A stretch of DNA of 64,000 nt from Streptomyces sp. NBC_01460 (GTDB lineage Bacteria > Actinomycetota > Actinomycetes > Streptomycetales > Streptomycetaceae), in contig NZ_CP109473.1 of NCBI RefSeq assembly GCF_036227405.1, positions 1,674,001-1,738,000 of the forward strand, in the 5' to 3' direction. How positions within the stretch are numbered: the stretch's first letter is position 1; the number at the start of each line of letters is the position of its first letter. Below are positions 27,875-36,853 of this stretch, piece by piece. The translations under genes were made by a program, and so were the position numbers. The notes beneath the pieces were generated by a model, which was not told the origin of the DNA, searched no databases, and worked only from the letters and a program-made list of their open reading frames with translations.

Positions 27875-29542
27875 CTAACGGGGGGAACGCAGTTCCCGCC
27901 TGAGGATCTTCCCACTCGCCGTCTTCGGGAGTTCGGCCAGGATCTCCACTTCGCGCGGGTACTTGTACGCCGCCAGCCGCTCCTTGCAGTACGCGCCGAG
28001 CTCACCGTCGGCGAGCTCGGCCCCCGGCCGCAGGCTGACGTAGGCCCGTACGGTCTCGCCGCGGTAGGCGTCGGGAACGCCCACGACGGCCGCCTCGCGG
28101 ACCGCCGGGTGGGTGTAGAGGACGTCCTCCACCTCCCGGGGCCAGACCTTGAAGCCGGAGGCGTTGATCATGTCCTTCTTGCGGTCCACGACGTAGAGCC
28201 AGCCCGCCGTGTCCATGAAACCGATGTCACCGGTCCGCAGCTCGCCGTCCGGGAAGCCCGCGGCGGTGGCCTCCGGCAGGTTCCAGTAGCCGGATACCAC
28301 CTGGGGCCCGCGTACGGCGATCTCGCCCAGTTCACCGAAGGCGACGTCGTCGCCCTTCTCGTCGATGATCCGCACCACAGTGTCCGGCCCGGGGACGCCG
28401 ACGGACAGGGTCCCCGACACGGGGTCGACGGGCGCCTCGTGCTGCGGCGGTACGGAGGCGCAGGGCGCGGTGCACTCGGTGAGTCCGTAGCCGTTGCGGA
28501 TGTAGGGGCCGAACCCCTCGCGGAACTTCTCGACCAGCGCGGGCGGCAGCGGTGCGCCGCCGGAGGAGATGACCTCGAAGGAGGCGAAGTGCTCCCGGGT
28601 GGCCCCGGGGTGCGCGGCGAGCGCCATGAAGGCGGTCGAGGGTCCCACGGTGTAGGCGGGGCGGTGCTCGGCGAAGGCCTCCAGGACGACGCTCGCCTCG
28701 AAGCGGTAGGCGAGGACGAGGGTGCCCGCGTTGGCGACGCACGCGGCGAGCTGGCAGACCATGCCGGTGATGTGGAAGAGCGGGGCGAGGGCGAAGTAGG
28801 CGGATCCCTCGGCGATGGGGTGGCCGGCCCGCTGCCGCTCGGCGTTGACCATGATGTTGCCCTGGGAGTTCATGGCCCCCTTGGGGGTGCCGCTCGTCCC
28901 GGAGGTGTAGCTGATGAGGGCGGTGTCCGAGGCGGTGAGCTCGCGGCCCTCGGGGGCGGCGAGGCCCTGACGGGCGACGGCGACGAGGTCGGAGGCCAGG
29001 TCGTCGGCGCCGGGCGCGGGAAGCCGCTCGAAGCCGAGCACGCGCGGGTCGTCGGCCGACTGGAGGTCGAGCTCGCAGGCCGTGAGGGCGATCCGCACGC
29101 TCGGGGCGGCCTCGGCGGCGGCCCGCAGATAGGACCCCCAGGCGCGGTCCGAGCAGATCAGCGCCGAGACCTCCGCGTCCTTCAGCACGTGCCCGACCTC
29201 GCCCGACTTGTACATCGGGTTGAGCGGGACGACGGTCGCGCCGGCCTTCCAGGCGCCGAGGAGGGCGAGCACGAAGTGCGGGGTGTTCTGGAGCATGATC
29301 GCGACGCGGTCGCCGCGGCGCAGGCCCTCGGCCGCGAGGTGTCCCGCCACGGAGTCGGACAGCTCGTCGGTCTCGCGGTAGCTGAGGCGTCCGTCGAAGT
29401 AGGCGAGCGCGGTGTGGTCCGGGGCCCGTCCGACGGCTGCGCGGAAGGCGTGCACCATCGTCTCGGCGGGGTGGACGGGGGCGAGCTGGGCCTCGCTGAG
29501 CAGGGCGGTCCAGGGCTTCGCCGCGTAGATCGACTCGGTCAT
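27875..29542 (-). CDS. Acyl-CoA ligase (class I adenylate-forming)
   Basis: A 555-residue AMP-forming fatty-acid CoA ligase. The P-loop SYTSGTSGTPKG, YGLTEC and GDIGFMDTAGWLYVVDRKKD blocks and C-terminal PKTASGKILRREL are all intact, so it should be active. Its start overlaps the SDR stop (ATGA). It activates a carboxylic acid as CoA thioester, feeding the linked dehydrogenases. Chain length not predictable. Confidence 0.92.
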   Translation of the reverse strand: MTESIYAAKPWTALLSEAQLAPVHPAETMVHAFRAAVGRAPDHTALAYFDGRLSYRETDELSDSVAGHLAAEGLRRGDRVAIMLQNTPHFVLALLGAWKAGATVVPLNPMYKSGEVGHVLKDAEVSALICSDRAWGSYLRAAAEAAPSVRIALTACELDLQSADDPRVLGFERLPAPGADDLASDLVAVARQGLAAPEGRELTASDTALISYTSGTSGTPKGAMNSQGNIMVNAERQRAGHPIAEGSAYFALAPLFHITGMVCQLAACVANAGTLVLAYRFEASVVLEAFAEHRPAYTVGPSTAFMALAAHPGATREHFASFEVISSGGAPLPPALVEKFREGFGPYIRNGYGLTECTAPCASVPPQHEAPVDPVSGTLSVGVPGPDTVVRIIDEKGDDVAFGELGEIAVRGPQVVSGYWNLPEATAAGFPDGELRTGDIGFMDTAGWLYVVDRKKDMINASGFKVWPREVEDVLYTHPAVREAAVVGVPDAYRGETVRAYVSLRPGAELADGELGAYCKERLAAYKYPREVEILAELPKTASGKILRRELRSPR

Positions 29543-30303
29543 GCGCCGGCCTCCTCCCACTTCTGCTGAAGGTGGTTCATGTTGCCGATCCAGTGGTCGG
29601 GGTCCTTGGCGCGGGCGCGGTAGTAGCCGGCCACCTCGGGGTGCGGCAGGACCAGGAAGCGGTCCTCGGCCATGGCGTCGAACAGGGCGTCGGCGACGGC
29701 CTCCGGCTCGATCGCGGTGGGTGCGAGCACCAGGTCGCCCGCGGAGCCGGCCGCCGTGAGCATGTCCGTGCGCACGCCCTGGGGACAGATCGTGTGGACC
29801 TTGACGCCCCGGTGCCGGTAGGTCAGCGAGAGCCACTCGGCAAAGGCGACGGCACCGTGCTTGGTCACGCTGTACGGGGCCGCGCCGATCATCGTCAGCA
29901 GACCGGCCGCCGACGCGGTGGACACGAAACGGCCGCTGCCGCGCTCCAGCCAGTCCGGCAGCAGCGCCTTGGCCGCGCGGACGTGCGCCATCACGTTGAC
30001 GTCCCAGGCCCTGGCCCAGACGTCCTCCTCCGCGAAGGCGTCCCCGCCCGACGCGAGGCCCGCGTTGGCGCAGTAGACGTCGATCGTGCCGTCGAGCGCG
30101 TCGCGGGCGGCGTCCACGACGGTGGAGGCGTCGCCCGCCACGACGATGCCGCCGATCTCCTCGGCGAGGGCCTCGACCCGGTCGGCGGCGAGGTCGTTGA
30201 CGACGACCCGCGCGCCCTCCGCGGCGAATCTGCGGGCCAGGGCGGCTCCGATGCCGCCTCCGGCTCCGGTCACCACTACGCCAGCGCCCTGCACCGTACT
30301 CAT
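29539..30303 (-). CDS. Classical short-chain dehydrogenase
   Basis: A 254-residue NAD(P)-dependent SDR with nucleotide motif [16 protein letters not shown] in the central strand and catalytic Ser-Tyr-Lys ([14 protein letters not shown]). First gene of the operon under the 30342 operator. A role as hydroxyacyl dehydrogenase or ketone reductase beside the CoA ligase is inferred. Confidence 0.9.
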   Translation of the reverse strand: MSTVQGAGVVVTGAGGGIGAALARRFAAEGARVVVNDLAADRVEALAEEIGGIVVAGDASTVVDAARDALDGTIDVYCANAGLASGGDAFAEEDVWARAWDVNVMAHVRAAKALLPDWLERGSGRFVSTASAAGLLTMIGAAPYSVTKHGAVAFAEWLSLTYRHRGVKVHTICPQGVRTDMLTAAGSAGDLVLAPTAIEPEAVADALFDAMAEDRFLVLPHPEVAGYYRARAKDPDHWIGNMNHLQQKWEEAGA

Positions 30304-30341
30304 CGGTCCCGCCTTTCTCAGCAGTCGTCCACGGCAGACTA

Positions 30342-30355
30342 ACCAGTCGGTATGT
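30342..30355. promoter_or_regulatory. TetR operator, site 2 of shared regulon
   Basis: ACCAGTCGGTATGT is the exact reverse complement of the 14-mer at 23146-23159. It lies 39-52 bases before the SDR start, in its promoter region. It also sits 120 bases before the divergent NamZ-like gene. Its second half-site (GTTAG) is degenerate. Confidence 0.75.
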
Positions 30356-30475
30356 GATCGGGGAAGGGGTTCGGGGCAGGACTGGGAATCTGCCCAGTCG
30401 TGGCCGTTCCACCTGGCCCGGACCCGCGCTAGCGTGCGTGACCATGACAGTCGTCGCGATCATGGAGGTAGCGGA

Positions 30476-31735
30476 ATGACCCTGTCCAGGCGTGGTGTGC
30501 TGGCCGTCGGCGGCGCGATGGGAGCCCTCGCGGCGACCGCCGCCGGCCCAGGGACGGCCGCGGCCGCCGGCCGGGGTCACGGGGCCGGTGTGCGCACCGG
30601 CTTCGACCGGCTGGCCGCCGACGGCTACCGGCTGCTGGCCGGGCAGAAGGTCGGCATCGTGACCAATCCCACGGGGATCACCGCGGACGTCCGGCACATC
30701 GTCGACGTGATGCACCCTGACGACCGGGTGGACCTGACCGCCGTCTTCGGCCCCGAGCACGGCTTCCGCGGGACGGCACAGGCGGGCGGTTCGGAGGGGC
30801 GGTACGACGACCCGGCGACCGGCCTGCCGGTCTACGACACGTATCTGAAGAGCGGGCAGGCCCTCGCCGACGTCTTCACGGCGTCGGGAGTCGACACGGT
30901 GGTCTTCGACATCCAGGACGCGGGCGCCCGCTTCTACACGTACATCTGGACCCTGTACGACTGCATGGAGGCGGCCGCGCTCGCCGGCAAGCGGTTCGTC
31001 GTCCTGGACCGGCCGAATCCGGTGACCGGCAGGGCCGCCCTGGGGCCCGTGCTCGATCCGGCGTTCGCGACCTTCGTGGGACGGCGGGAGATCTCCCAGG
31101 CGCACGGCATGACGGTGGCGGAGCTCGCGCTGCTCTTCAACGCGGAGTTCCTGGCCTCCCGGCCGGTGGAACTGGACATCGTGAAGATGTCCGGATGGCG
31201 GCGTTCGGACTTCTTCGACGCGACCGGCCTGCCGTGGGTGCCGCCGAGCCCCAACATGCCGACGCCGGAGACGGCGGTGGTCTACCCCGGGACCTGTCTC
31301 TTCGAGGGGACGAACCTCTCCGAGGGGCGCGGGACGACACGGCCGTTCGAGCTGCTGGGCGCGGAGGGGATCGACCACCGGTGGGCGGCCGCGGCGAACG
31401 CGCTGGAGCTGCCCGGCGTCGCCTTCCGTGAGGCGTACTTCGCGCCGACGTTCTCCAAGTTCCAGGGGAAGACGGTGGGTGGGGTGCAGGTGCACGTCCA
31501 GGACCGGGCGGCCTTCGACCCCGTACGGACGGGGATCGCGCTGCTGGTCACCGCGAAGCGGACGTGGAGCGGGTTCGCGTGGCGGGCGGACAACTGGATC
31601 GACAAGCTCACGGGCAACACACGGGTCCGCACGATGATCGACGCGGGCGCGGACACGGACGAGGTCGTCGGCGCGTGGTCGGCGGATCTGGCCGCCTTCC
31701 GGGCCGTCCGCAGGAGGTACCTCCAGTACCGGTGA
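30476..31735 (+). CDS. Exo-beta-N-acetylmuramidase NamZ-like (DUF1343)
   Basis: A 419-residue Tat-exported protein: the start MTLSRRGVLAVGG carries the SRR twin-arginine motif, with cleavage around AAAAG. The DUF1343 pattern follows: IVTNPTGI, FGPEHGFRG, FDIQDAGARFYTYIW and SPNMPTPETA. Members of this family release N-acetylmuramic acid from peptidoglycan fragments, so a cell-wall recycling role is likely. GGAGGT six bases before ATG 30476 is ideal. Divergent from the SDR operon. Confidence 0.85.
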   Translation: MTLSRRGVLAVGGAMGALAATAAGPGTAAAAGRGHGAGVRTGFDRLAADGYRLLAGQKVGIVTNPTGITADVRHIVDVMHPDDRVDLTAVFGPEHGFRGTAQAGGSEGRYDDPATGLPVYDTYLKSGQALADVFTASGVDTVVFDIQDAGARFYTYIWTLYDCMEAAALAGKRFVVLDRPNPVTGRAALGPVLDPAFATFVGRREISQAHGMTVAELALLFNAEFLASRPVELDIVKMSGWRRSDFFDATGLPWVPPSPNMPTPETAVVYPGTCLFEGTNLSEGRGTTRPFELLGAEGIDHRWAAAANALELPGVAFREAYFAPTFSKFQGKTVGGVQVHVQDRAAFDPVRTGIALLVTAKRTWSGFAWRADNWIDKLTGNTRVRTMIDAGADTDEVVGAWSADLAAFRAVRRRYLQYR

Positions 31736-31765
31736 GCGACCGGGTGCCGGAGCTCCGCACGCGGA

Positions 31766-31802
31766 GGCGGGGTGGTACGGGCCGGGCCCGTACCACCCCG
31801 CC
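31766..31802. terminator. Strong terminator hairpin after NamZ-like gene
   Basis: Two perfectly complementary 18-base arms (31766-31783 and 31785-31802, starting GGCGGGGTGG) face each other over one spacer base, so the closing loop must open by a few pairs. It lies between convergent genes. A short CGCTCCCGTTCC repeat follows at 31810-31834. Confidence 0.85.
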
Positions 31803-31930
31803 CCGGTCTCGCTCCCGTTCCCGCTCCCGTTCCCGTTCCGCGACGCGAGTCCCCCGTACCACCGTGAACGGCGCTACGGGGGACCGCTTCTGTTGTCGCG
31901 TCAGGACCGCGGGGGACGCACGGACCGGAC

Positions 31931-34759
31931 TCAGCGGTGCGAGGGGAACTCCACGACCTGCTGGTAGGTCGGCCGGTTCTGCCAGTGGATGGACTTCTGC
32001 GAGATCCCGCCCAGCGCGCGGTGGATGATCGCGTCGGTGCACCACTGCTCACCGGCCTTGCAGTTGTCGTCCCCCGGGTAGACCGTCGCCGCGGGCACGG
32101 CTGCCGCCTCCTTCAGGGTGCTGAGCAGCGCGGAACGGCAGGCGCTCAGGTCACCGCCGCCGCAGTACGTCTTCGCCAGCGGCCCCTTGACGGGCTGTCC
32201 GAGCACCTGGCGCAGGTCCTTGTCCGCGAACCCCCACCAGCCGTACTGGAAGGCGGAGCCGCTGTGCGCCCCGCTCGGTCCGTGGCTCGCGGCCGGCGAC
32301 TCGTCCGTGGCCAGGCTCGCGGTCAGCGCGGTGTAGAGGGAGTCCCCCAGGCCGGGACGGAACTCCGCCTCGACCAGCTTCGGCCACCACGCGTCCATGA
32401 TCCGGACCGCGTCGGCGTGCGTGTACGTGTGCGAGCCCGGGGAGGTCTCCTTGCGTTGCGCCCCTGCGGCGCGCCAGGAGTCCAGCTGCTGCACCACCGT
32501 GTCGAGCTCCGGGTCGGTGACCGGCTGGGAGCGCAGCACCTTCAGGAGTTCCGGCAGCAGCTGCTCCCCGCGCAGATCGGTGAGCGCCGCTTCGGCCATG
32601 GCACGGGTGAGGGAGGCGCGGGTCACTCCGCCGTCCTCGACCAGTGCGGACACCCGGTCGTCGAGCAGGTCGCCCCGGTGCACGGCCCCGAAGCCGAACG
32701 CGGCGGTGGAGTAGTCCTTGGCCTGGCGGTTGTTCCAGGAGATGTAGTAGTCCTGGCCGCTGGAGTGGGGGTGCGCGGCGAACGGGGTGTAGTCGGTGGT
32801 GTTGGCCGCCGGGTCGTAGCCCCGCCACTCGTAGGCCTTCTCGGCCTTGACCGGCAGCGCGGCGTCCACGCCCTCCGCCCGCACCGGGTTCATGCCGCTG
32901 TTGTAGTAGGCCGCGGTGCGCGAGTCCGCGTAGAACCAGTTGAAGGCGTAGTCGATGTTGCTCGCGGCCTGCTGGAAGGAGGCCGCGTCCGTCACGTACG
33001 CCGGGTCGTTGAGCATCTGGAAGCCGATGATCGAGTCGGCCTCGTGCCGGTAGGTGGTGCGCAGCGAGGTGTAGGCGACGGGCTTGCCGTCCACGGTGGC
33101 GCGGTGGGTGACGATGCCGTAGTCGGTGCGCCACACCTGCATCCGGTAGGAGCCCTTGGCCGTGGAGTCGGCGACCGTCGGCTTCCAGGAGTTGGTGCGC
33201 TCCATCTTCTCCATGGCCGTGCAGGCGCCGTCGTTCCGGTAGTGCGCGGAGTCCTTGGTGGGCGTGGATCCGTCGGGTTCGCAGAGCTCGACGGCGTAGG
33301 TGTCGGTGATGTCCTGGGCGGCCGACGTGGCGCTCCAGGCGTAGTCCTGCCCGCGGCCCATCTGGATGTACATGCCGACCCCGGCGAAGGACACCCCGCG
33401 GGCGCTGATGCCCGGGCCCTGGATCTCCTGAAGCATCATCAGCTGGGGCGCGAAGTAGCCGGTCTGGGGGCCCATGACGGCGATCGGGTTGCCGCTCGCG
33501 GTGCGTTTGCCGGACACCAGGAGCGCGTTGGACATCCCGCGCTTCTGGGCGCCTTCACCGGATCCGGGCAGCGATCCCTCCGGGATGACACCGTCGTCGA
33601 ACATGCCCTGCAGCGGCTTCAGGGCGGCCGGCGCCTTCACCGGGGCCTTCACGCCGGTCCCGGCCGAACCGGTGCGGTCGTGGATCAGGGGTTCGGGGGT
33701 GACGGAGCCCGGGTCGGGGAGCGCGGTCCCGCGGGCCTTGTCGGGCTTGCCCGCGTACGGGAACGAGGTGCCGTCGTGGACGGTGAGGACGGCCTCGGGG
33801 TCGTTGCGCTGGCGGAAGGACTCCCAGACGCGGGTGCCCTCCTCGACGCCGTACTTCTGCTGGGCGGCGAGCAGCGAGAGCGCGGCCTGGACCTCGCCGC
33901 CGCCTCCCCCGCCGAACTGTCCGCCGACGACCGAGGCGATCGATATCAGGTCCGTCAGTCCGAACGGCTGGATCTCGCCGATGTTCGTGATGGAGTCGAT
34001 CTTCCCGGTGAGCACGTACTCACCGGGGAAGTAGCGGCCGTTCTTGGACTTCACCCGGTAGGCGTTGATGCCGTCGACGTAGGCCTGTGCATCGGCCATC
34101 GCCTGCTCACCGCGTGCGCCCTCGGTGGTCCTGATCCGCTCGACCTGCGCCTGGAGATCCGCCTCGGTGTACGGCGCCTGCGGCCAGAACTGCTGCTCCA
34201 GGCCCTGGTTGGCCAGCGCTCCCCCGGCGAAGGAGGTCAGCTGGCCGCGGCCGATGTGGCGGAAGAGGTCCATCAGCCACAGGCGGTCCTGCCCGGCGGC
34301 GAACCCCGCGCCGAATTCGGTGCCGTAGCGGGTGGTGCCCTTGATGTGGGGCACGCCGCTCTTCTTGTCCCGCGTGATGGTGACGTCCTCGCGCGGCTTC
34401 GTGACGGACTCGGTCTGGTCGGCGGCGACCCCGAAGGAGGCGTCGTTGAAGAAGTCCGTGAGCTTCTGGTCGGTGAGGCCCGTATGGCCCGCGACCAGGC
34501 CGTTGTAGCGGTCGAGCTGGTCGTCGCTGTGGGCGGGGTGGGTGCCGAACGCCTTGTTCCCGAGGATCTCGACGAGCGTGGCGTTGCCGTTCTCGCCGGG
34601 CGGCAGGATGTCCGCGCACTGACTGCGGCAGTGGTCGGTGACGGCGAGGGGTTCCGGTTCCGCCGCTCCGGCCGAGGGGGCCGAGGCGAGCAGGGACGTA
34701 CCGAGAGCGAGAACAGCCGCGAACGTGGCGGCTCCGAGCGTGCGGGTGCGTGGGGGCAT
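31931..34759 (-). CDS. Secreted penicillin-acylase-family N-terminal nucleophile amidase
   Basis: A 942-residue exported protein (signal peptide to about residue 33). The Ntn-hydrolase autocleavage region is visible as QKRG-M-SNALLVSGKRT, with Ser410 as presumptive nucleophile. A large N-terminal alpha part is followed by a beta subunit of about 530 residues. A poly-glycine stretch lies near residue 285. Homologues hydrolyse amides such as acyl homoserine lactones, penicillin G or cyclic lipopeptides. No beta-lactam genes are near, so a general amidase or quorum-quenching role is more likely. The Gly-Met-Ser junction is unusual, because most members have Gly-Ser. Confidence 0.87.
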   Translation of the reverse strand: MPPRTRTLGAATFAAVLALGTSLLASAPSAGAAEPEPLAVTDHCRSQCADILPPGENGNATLVEILGNKAFGTHPAHSDDQLDRYNGLVAGHTGLTDQKLTDFFNDASFGVAADQTESVTKPREDVTITRDKKSGVPHIKGTTRYGTEFGAGFAAGQDRLWLMDLFRHIGRGQLTSFAGGALANQGLEQQFWPQAPYTEADLQAQVERIRTTEGARGEQAMADAQAYVDGINAYRVKSKNGRYFPGEYVLTGKIDSITNIGEIQPFGLTDLISIASVVGGQFGGGGGGEVQAALSLLAAQQKYGVEEGTRVWESFRQRNDPEAVLTVHDGTSFPYAGKPDKARGTALPDPGSVTPEPLIHDRTGSAGTGVKAPVKAPAALKPLQGMFDDGVIPEGSLPGSGEGAQKRGMSNALLVSGKRTASGNPIAVMGPQTGYFAPQLMMLQEIQGPGISARGVSFAGVGMYIQMGRGQDYAWSATSAAQDITDTYAVELCEPDGSTPTKDSAHYRNDGACTAMEKMERTNSWKPTVADSTAKGSYRMQVWRTDYGIVTHRATVDGKPVAYTSLRTTYRHEADSIIGFQMLNDPAYVTDAASFQQAASNIDYAFNWFYADSRTAAYYNSGMNPVRAEGVDAALPVKAEKAYEWRGYDPAANTTDYTPFAAHPHSSGQDYYISWNNRQAKDYSTAAFGFGAVHRGDLLDDRVSALVEDGGVTRASLTRAMAEAALTDLRGEQLLPELLKVLRSQPVTDPELDTVVQQLDSWRAAGAQRKETSPGSHTYTHADAVRIMDAWWPKLVEAEFRPGLGDSLYTALTASLATDESPAASHGPSGAHSGSAFQYGWWGFADKDLRQVLGQPVKGPLAKTYCGGGDLSACRSALLSTLKEAAAVPAATVYPGDDNCKAGEQWCTDAIIHRALGGISQKSIHWQNRPTYQQVVEFPSHR

Positions 34760-34981
34760 GCGTGCTCCTCCGGGTGGCCGATGCGCCGGAGGTTACTGGC
34801 GGTACGCCCCGCCCGGGAAGATGAACATCAGTCACTTTTTCCGAATCACCACACGCCGGTGCACGGCCCCACAGGCACTGTCTCGATCCGTGGACGCTTT
34901 TCACCTTTCGATGGAGCCGAATCGGGCAGTCGTACGTCCATCCCTTGACGCCGAAGTACGAGCGACGGAGGTGGCAGTGCC

Positions 34982-35596
34982 ATGGCCGGTTTCCGGAGTC
35001 TTGCGAGACAGGTCCGCGATCCGCGGGGTGATCTGGCTTTGCGGCGGTACTCGCTGCGCAAATGCCTGGAACGATTCGCCCCGTACGGTCACCGGGCGAC
35101 CTGGGATCATCTGTGCGCCCGGCACGGGATCGAGCCCGAGGACCGGGCCCCCGACCCGGTGCGCCTGATCCGCGCACTGGACGAACTGGAGGACGCGCGG
35201 GCCGTCTGGCTCGCGTACGAGACAGGCTTCGCCGAACGGCGGCGCCGCGAGAAGCACGACGGGCTGCGCCGGCCCGGCTCGTTCGACGACTGGCACCGCC
35301 TGACGTGGGGCGGCAACGGGATCGCGCACTGCGAGGATCCGGGCGTCCACCCCAGCGCCCCTCTCGGCGACGTCCTGGGGCGGCTGATCGCGGCACTGGG
35401 CGCGAAGCCGGGCACCGCCTGCCCGGTCTGCACGGGGACCGGGATCGTCTGGCGGCAGGATCCGGACCACGAGCCCTGGGCCGGCCCGGTCTGCACGGGG
35501 TGCGGCATCGTGGTCCCCCGGCCCGTCCTGACGGCGAGCGCGCTGGCCAGCGCCAGGAGCATCCGGACGAGGGGGCTGACCGCGTCGGCGGCCTGA
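34982..35596 (+). CDS. Zinc-motif protein of unknown function
   Basis: A 204-residue soluble protein. The C-terminal quarter has a DnaJ-like zinc pattern, CPVCTGTGIVW and, 20 residues later, VCTGCGIVV. The N-terminal half is charged and helical. GGAGGTGG eight bases before ATG 34982 gives a firm start. It is divergent from the penicillin acylase gene across a 222-base gap with no clear operator. It may bind nucleic acid or a protein partner. Confidence 0.65.
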   Translation: MAGFRSLARQVRDPRGDLALRRYSLRKCLERFAPYGHRATWDHLCARHGIEPEDRAPDPVRLIRALDELEDARAVWLAYETGFAERRRREKHDGLRRPGSFDDWHRLTWGGNGIAHCEDPGVHPSAPLGDVLGRLIAALGAKPGTACPVCTGTGIVWRQDPDHEPWAGPVCTGCGIVVPRPVLTASALASARSIRTRGLTASAA

Positions 35597-35691
35597 GGGC
35601 GCGGGGCCGCGGCGGGACCGACCGGAGGCGGGACGCCCCGGGGGCGGTTCGCCGCGCCCTGCCCACGGAACGCCCACGCAGGAGCGCCCTC

Positions 35692-35719
35692 TCAGGAGCG
35701 CTTCGTCAGGAGCGCTTCG
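35692..35719. repeat. Tandem 14-base duplication at the soxR 3' end
   Basis: TCAGGAGCGCTTCG is repeated twice head to tail (35692-35705 and 35706-35719). On the coding strand the second copy includes the last residues and stop codon of soxR, so a slippage event duplicated the gene end without changing the protein. Confidence 0.7.
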
Positions 35720-36179
35720 CGCCGCCCCGTTCGGGCATGAGTCGCGAGCCGCTCATCCGCTCGCCTACGGCGTCGTCGGGGTTGGACAGCACACAGGCCT
35801 CCAGCGACAGGCAGCCGCAGCCGATGCAGTCGGTGAGGTGGTCGCGCAGGCGCCCCAGCTGCTTGATGCGCTCGTCCAGCTCCGAGCGCCACGTCTCGGA
35901 GAGCCGGGCCCAGTCCTCACGGTTCGGCGTGCGCTCCTCCGGCAGCTCGGCCAGCGCCTCCCGGATGGTGGCGAGCGGGATGCCCACCCGCTGCGCGGCC
36001 CGGACGAATGCCACCCGGCGCAGCGCGTCCCTGGTGTAGCGGCGCTGGTTGCCACTGGTGCGGCGGCTGCTGATCAGGCCCTTGGACTCGTAGAAGTGCA
36101 GGGCGGACACCGCGGCGCCACTACGGGCGGAGAGCTGACCGACGGTGAGTTCCTGGAATGTCTGCGGGATGTGTGGCAC
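35706..36179 (-). CDS. soxR: Redox-sensitive MerR-family regulator SoxR
   Basis: A 157-residue activator. The MerR DNA-binding region (TVGQLSARSGAAVSALHFYESKG split after SALHF) and dimerisation helix lead to the four-cysteine [2Fe-2S] cluster CIGCGCLSLEAC. In Streptomyces SoxR responds to redox-cycling metabolites, not superoxide, and controls a few oxidoreductases and exporters. GTG 36179 has no Shine-Dalgarno, but TAGGGT about 7 bases upstream could be a -10 element, so a leaderless transcript is likely. No second SoxR box was found nearby. Confidence 0.93.
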   Translation of the reverse strand: MPHIPQTFQELTVGQLSARSGAAVSALHFYESKGLISSRRTSGNQRRYTRDALRRVAFVRAAQRVGIPLATIREALAELPEERTPNREDWARLSETWRSELDERIKQLGRLRDHLTDCIGCGCLSLEACVLSNPDDAVGERMSGSRLMPERGGAKRS

Positions 36180-36271
36180 TCCCCGAACCCTAATGGCCGC
36201 ACCGCGGCCCCTGCCGCCACTTCGAGAACCCGGGCGGTCCGTCGTTGACAGGGACGCGCGGCCCAACCATG

Positions 36272-36288
36272 CTGAGCAAGCGCTTAGA
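36272..36288. promoter_or_regulatory. TetR operator upstream of MaoC gene
   Basis: CTGAGCAAGCGCTTAGA is present as an exact 17-base copy at 37525-37541 upstream of the TetR gene. Its centre AAGCGCTT is a perfect palindrome with flanking AGC and TAG arms, 51 bases before the MaoC start. The TetR at 36854-37477 is the likely binding protein. Confidence 0.8.
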
Positions 36289-36338
36289 CACTGCCCCGGA
36301 GAGGGGCGACCGACAGCCGGAAGGCAGGGACCAGCACC

Positions 36339-36800
36339 ATGGCAGAGCCGAAGATCTTCACGTCCGCACAGGAGCTGCGGGACGCCGTGGGCGAGGAGCT
36401 CGGGCACAGCGACTGGCTGGAGGTCGAGCAGAAGAGGATCGACCAGTTCGCCGAGGCCACGGGCGACCACCAGTGGATCCACGTGGACCCGGAACGCGCC
36501 GCGAACGGCCCCTTCGGGACGACGATCGCGCACGGGTACCTGACCCTGTCGCTGCTGCCGGTGCTCGTACCGCAGATCCTGCGGGTCGACGGGGCGAAGA
36601 TGGGCATCAACTACGGGACGAACAAGGTCCGCTTCCCCTCGACCGTGCCGGTCGGCTCGCGGCTGCGCGCCACGGCCGTCCTCAAGAACGTCGAGGAGGC
36701 CGGCGGCGGCGTGCAGGTGACCGCCCTGGTCACCGTCGAGCGCGAGGGCGGCGACAAGCCGGCCTGCGTCGCGGAGTCGGTGTCGCGCTACTACTTCTGA
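36339..36800 (+). CDS. MaoC-type enoyl-CoA hydratase
   Basis: A 153-residue hot-dog protein. The hydratase 2 catalytic motif is visible as ATGDHQWIHVDPERAANGPFG (Asp-His pair; written here only as the region at about residues 40-60). It hydrates trans-2-enoyl-CoA to R-3-hydroxyacyl-CoA. AGGGA precedes ATG 36339. It faces a TetR gene and shares its operator, so fatty acid or steroid side-chain catabolism is plausible. Confidence 0.88.
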   Translation: MAEPKIFTSAQELRDAVGEELGHSDWLEVEQKRIDQFAEATGDHQWIHVDPERAANGPFGTTIAHGYLTLSLLPVLVPQILRVDGAKMGINYGTNKVRFPSTVPVGSRLRATAVLKNVEEAGGGVQVTALVTVEREGGDKPACVAESVSRYYF

Positions 36801-36812
36801 GCCGTCGCGCGC

Positions 36813-36845
36813 GGAGCCGCGCGGTCCGCCGGACCGCGCGGCTCC
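36813..36845. terminator. Strong bidirectional terminator
   Basis: Two perfectly complementary 16-base arms (36813-36828 and 36830-36845, left arm GGAGCCGCGCGGTCCG) are separated by one base, between the convergent MaoC and TetR genes. Confidence 0.85.
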
Positions 36846-36853
36846 CGCACGCG

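Noticed and set aside
31810..31834. CGCTCCCGTTCC short tandem repeat as a functional repeat or CRISPR
   Set aside because: Only about two units in an intergenic tract after a terminator; no spacer structure.
31931..34759. Penicillin acylase as evidence of a beta-lactam cluster
   Set aside because: No synthetase, cyclase or resistance genes are nearby; the family is common and broad in substrate.
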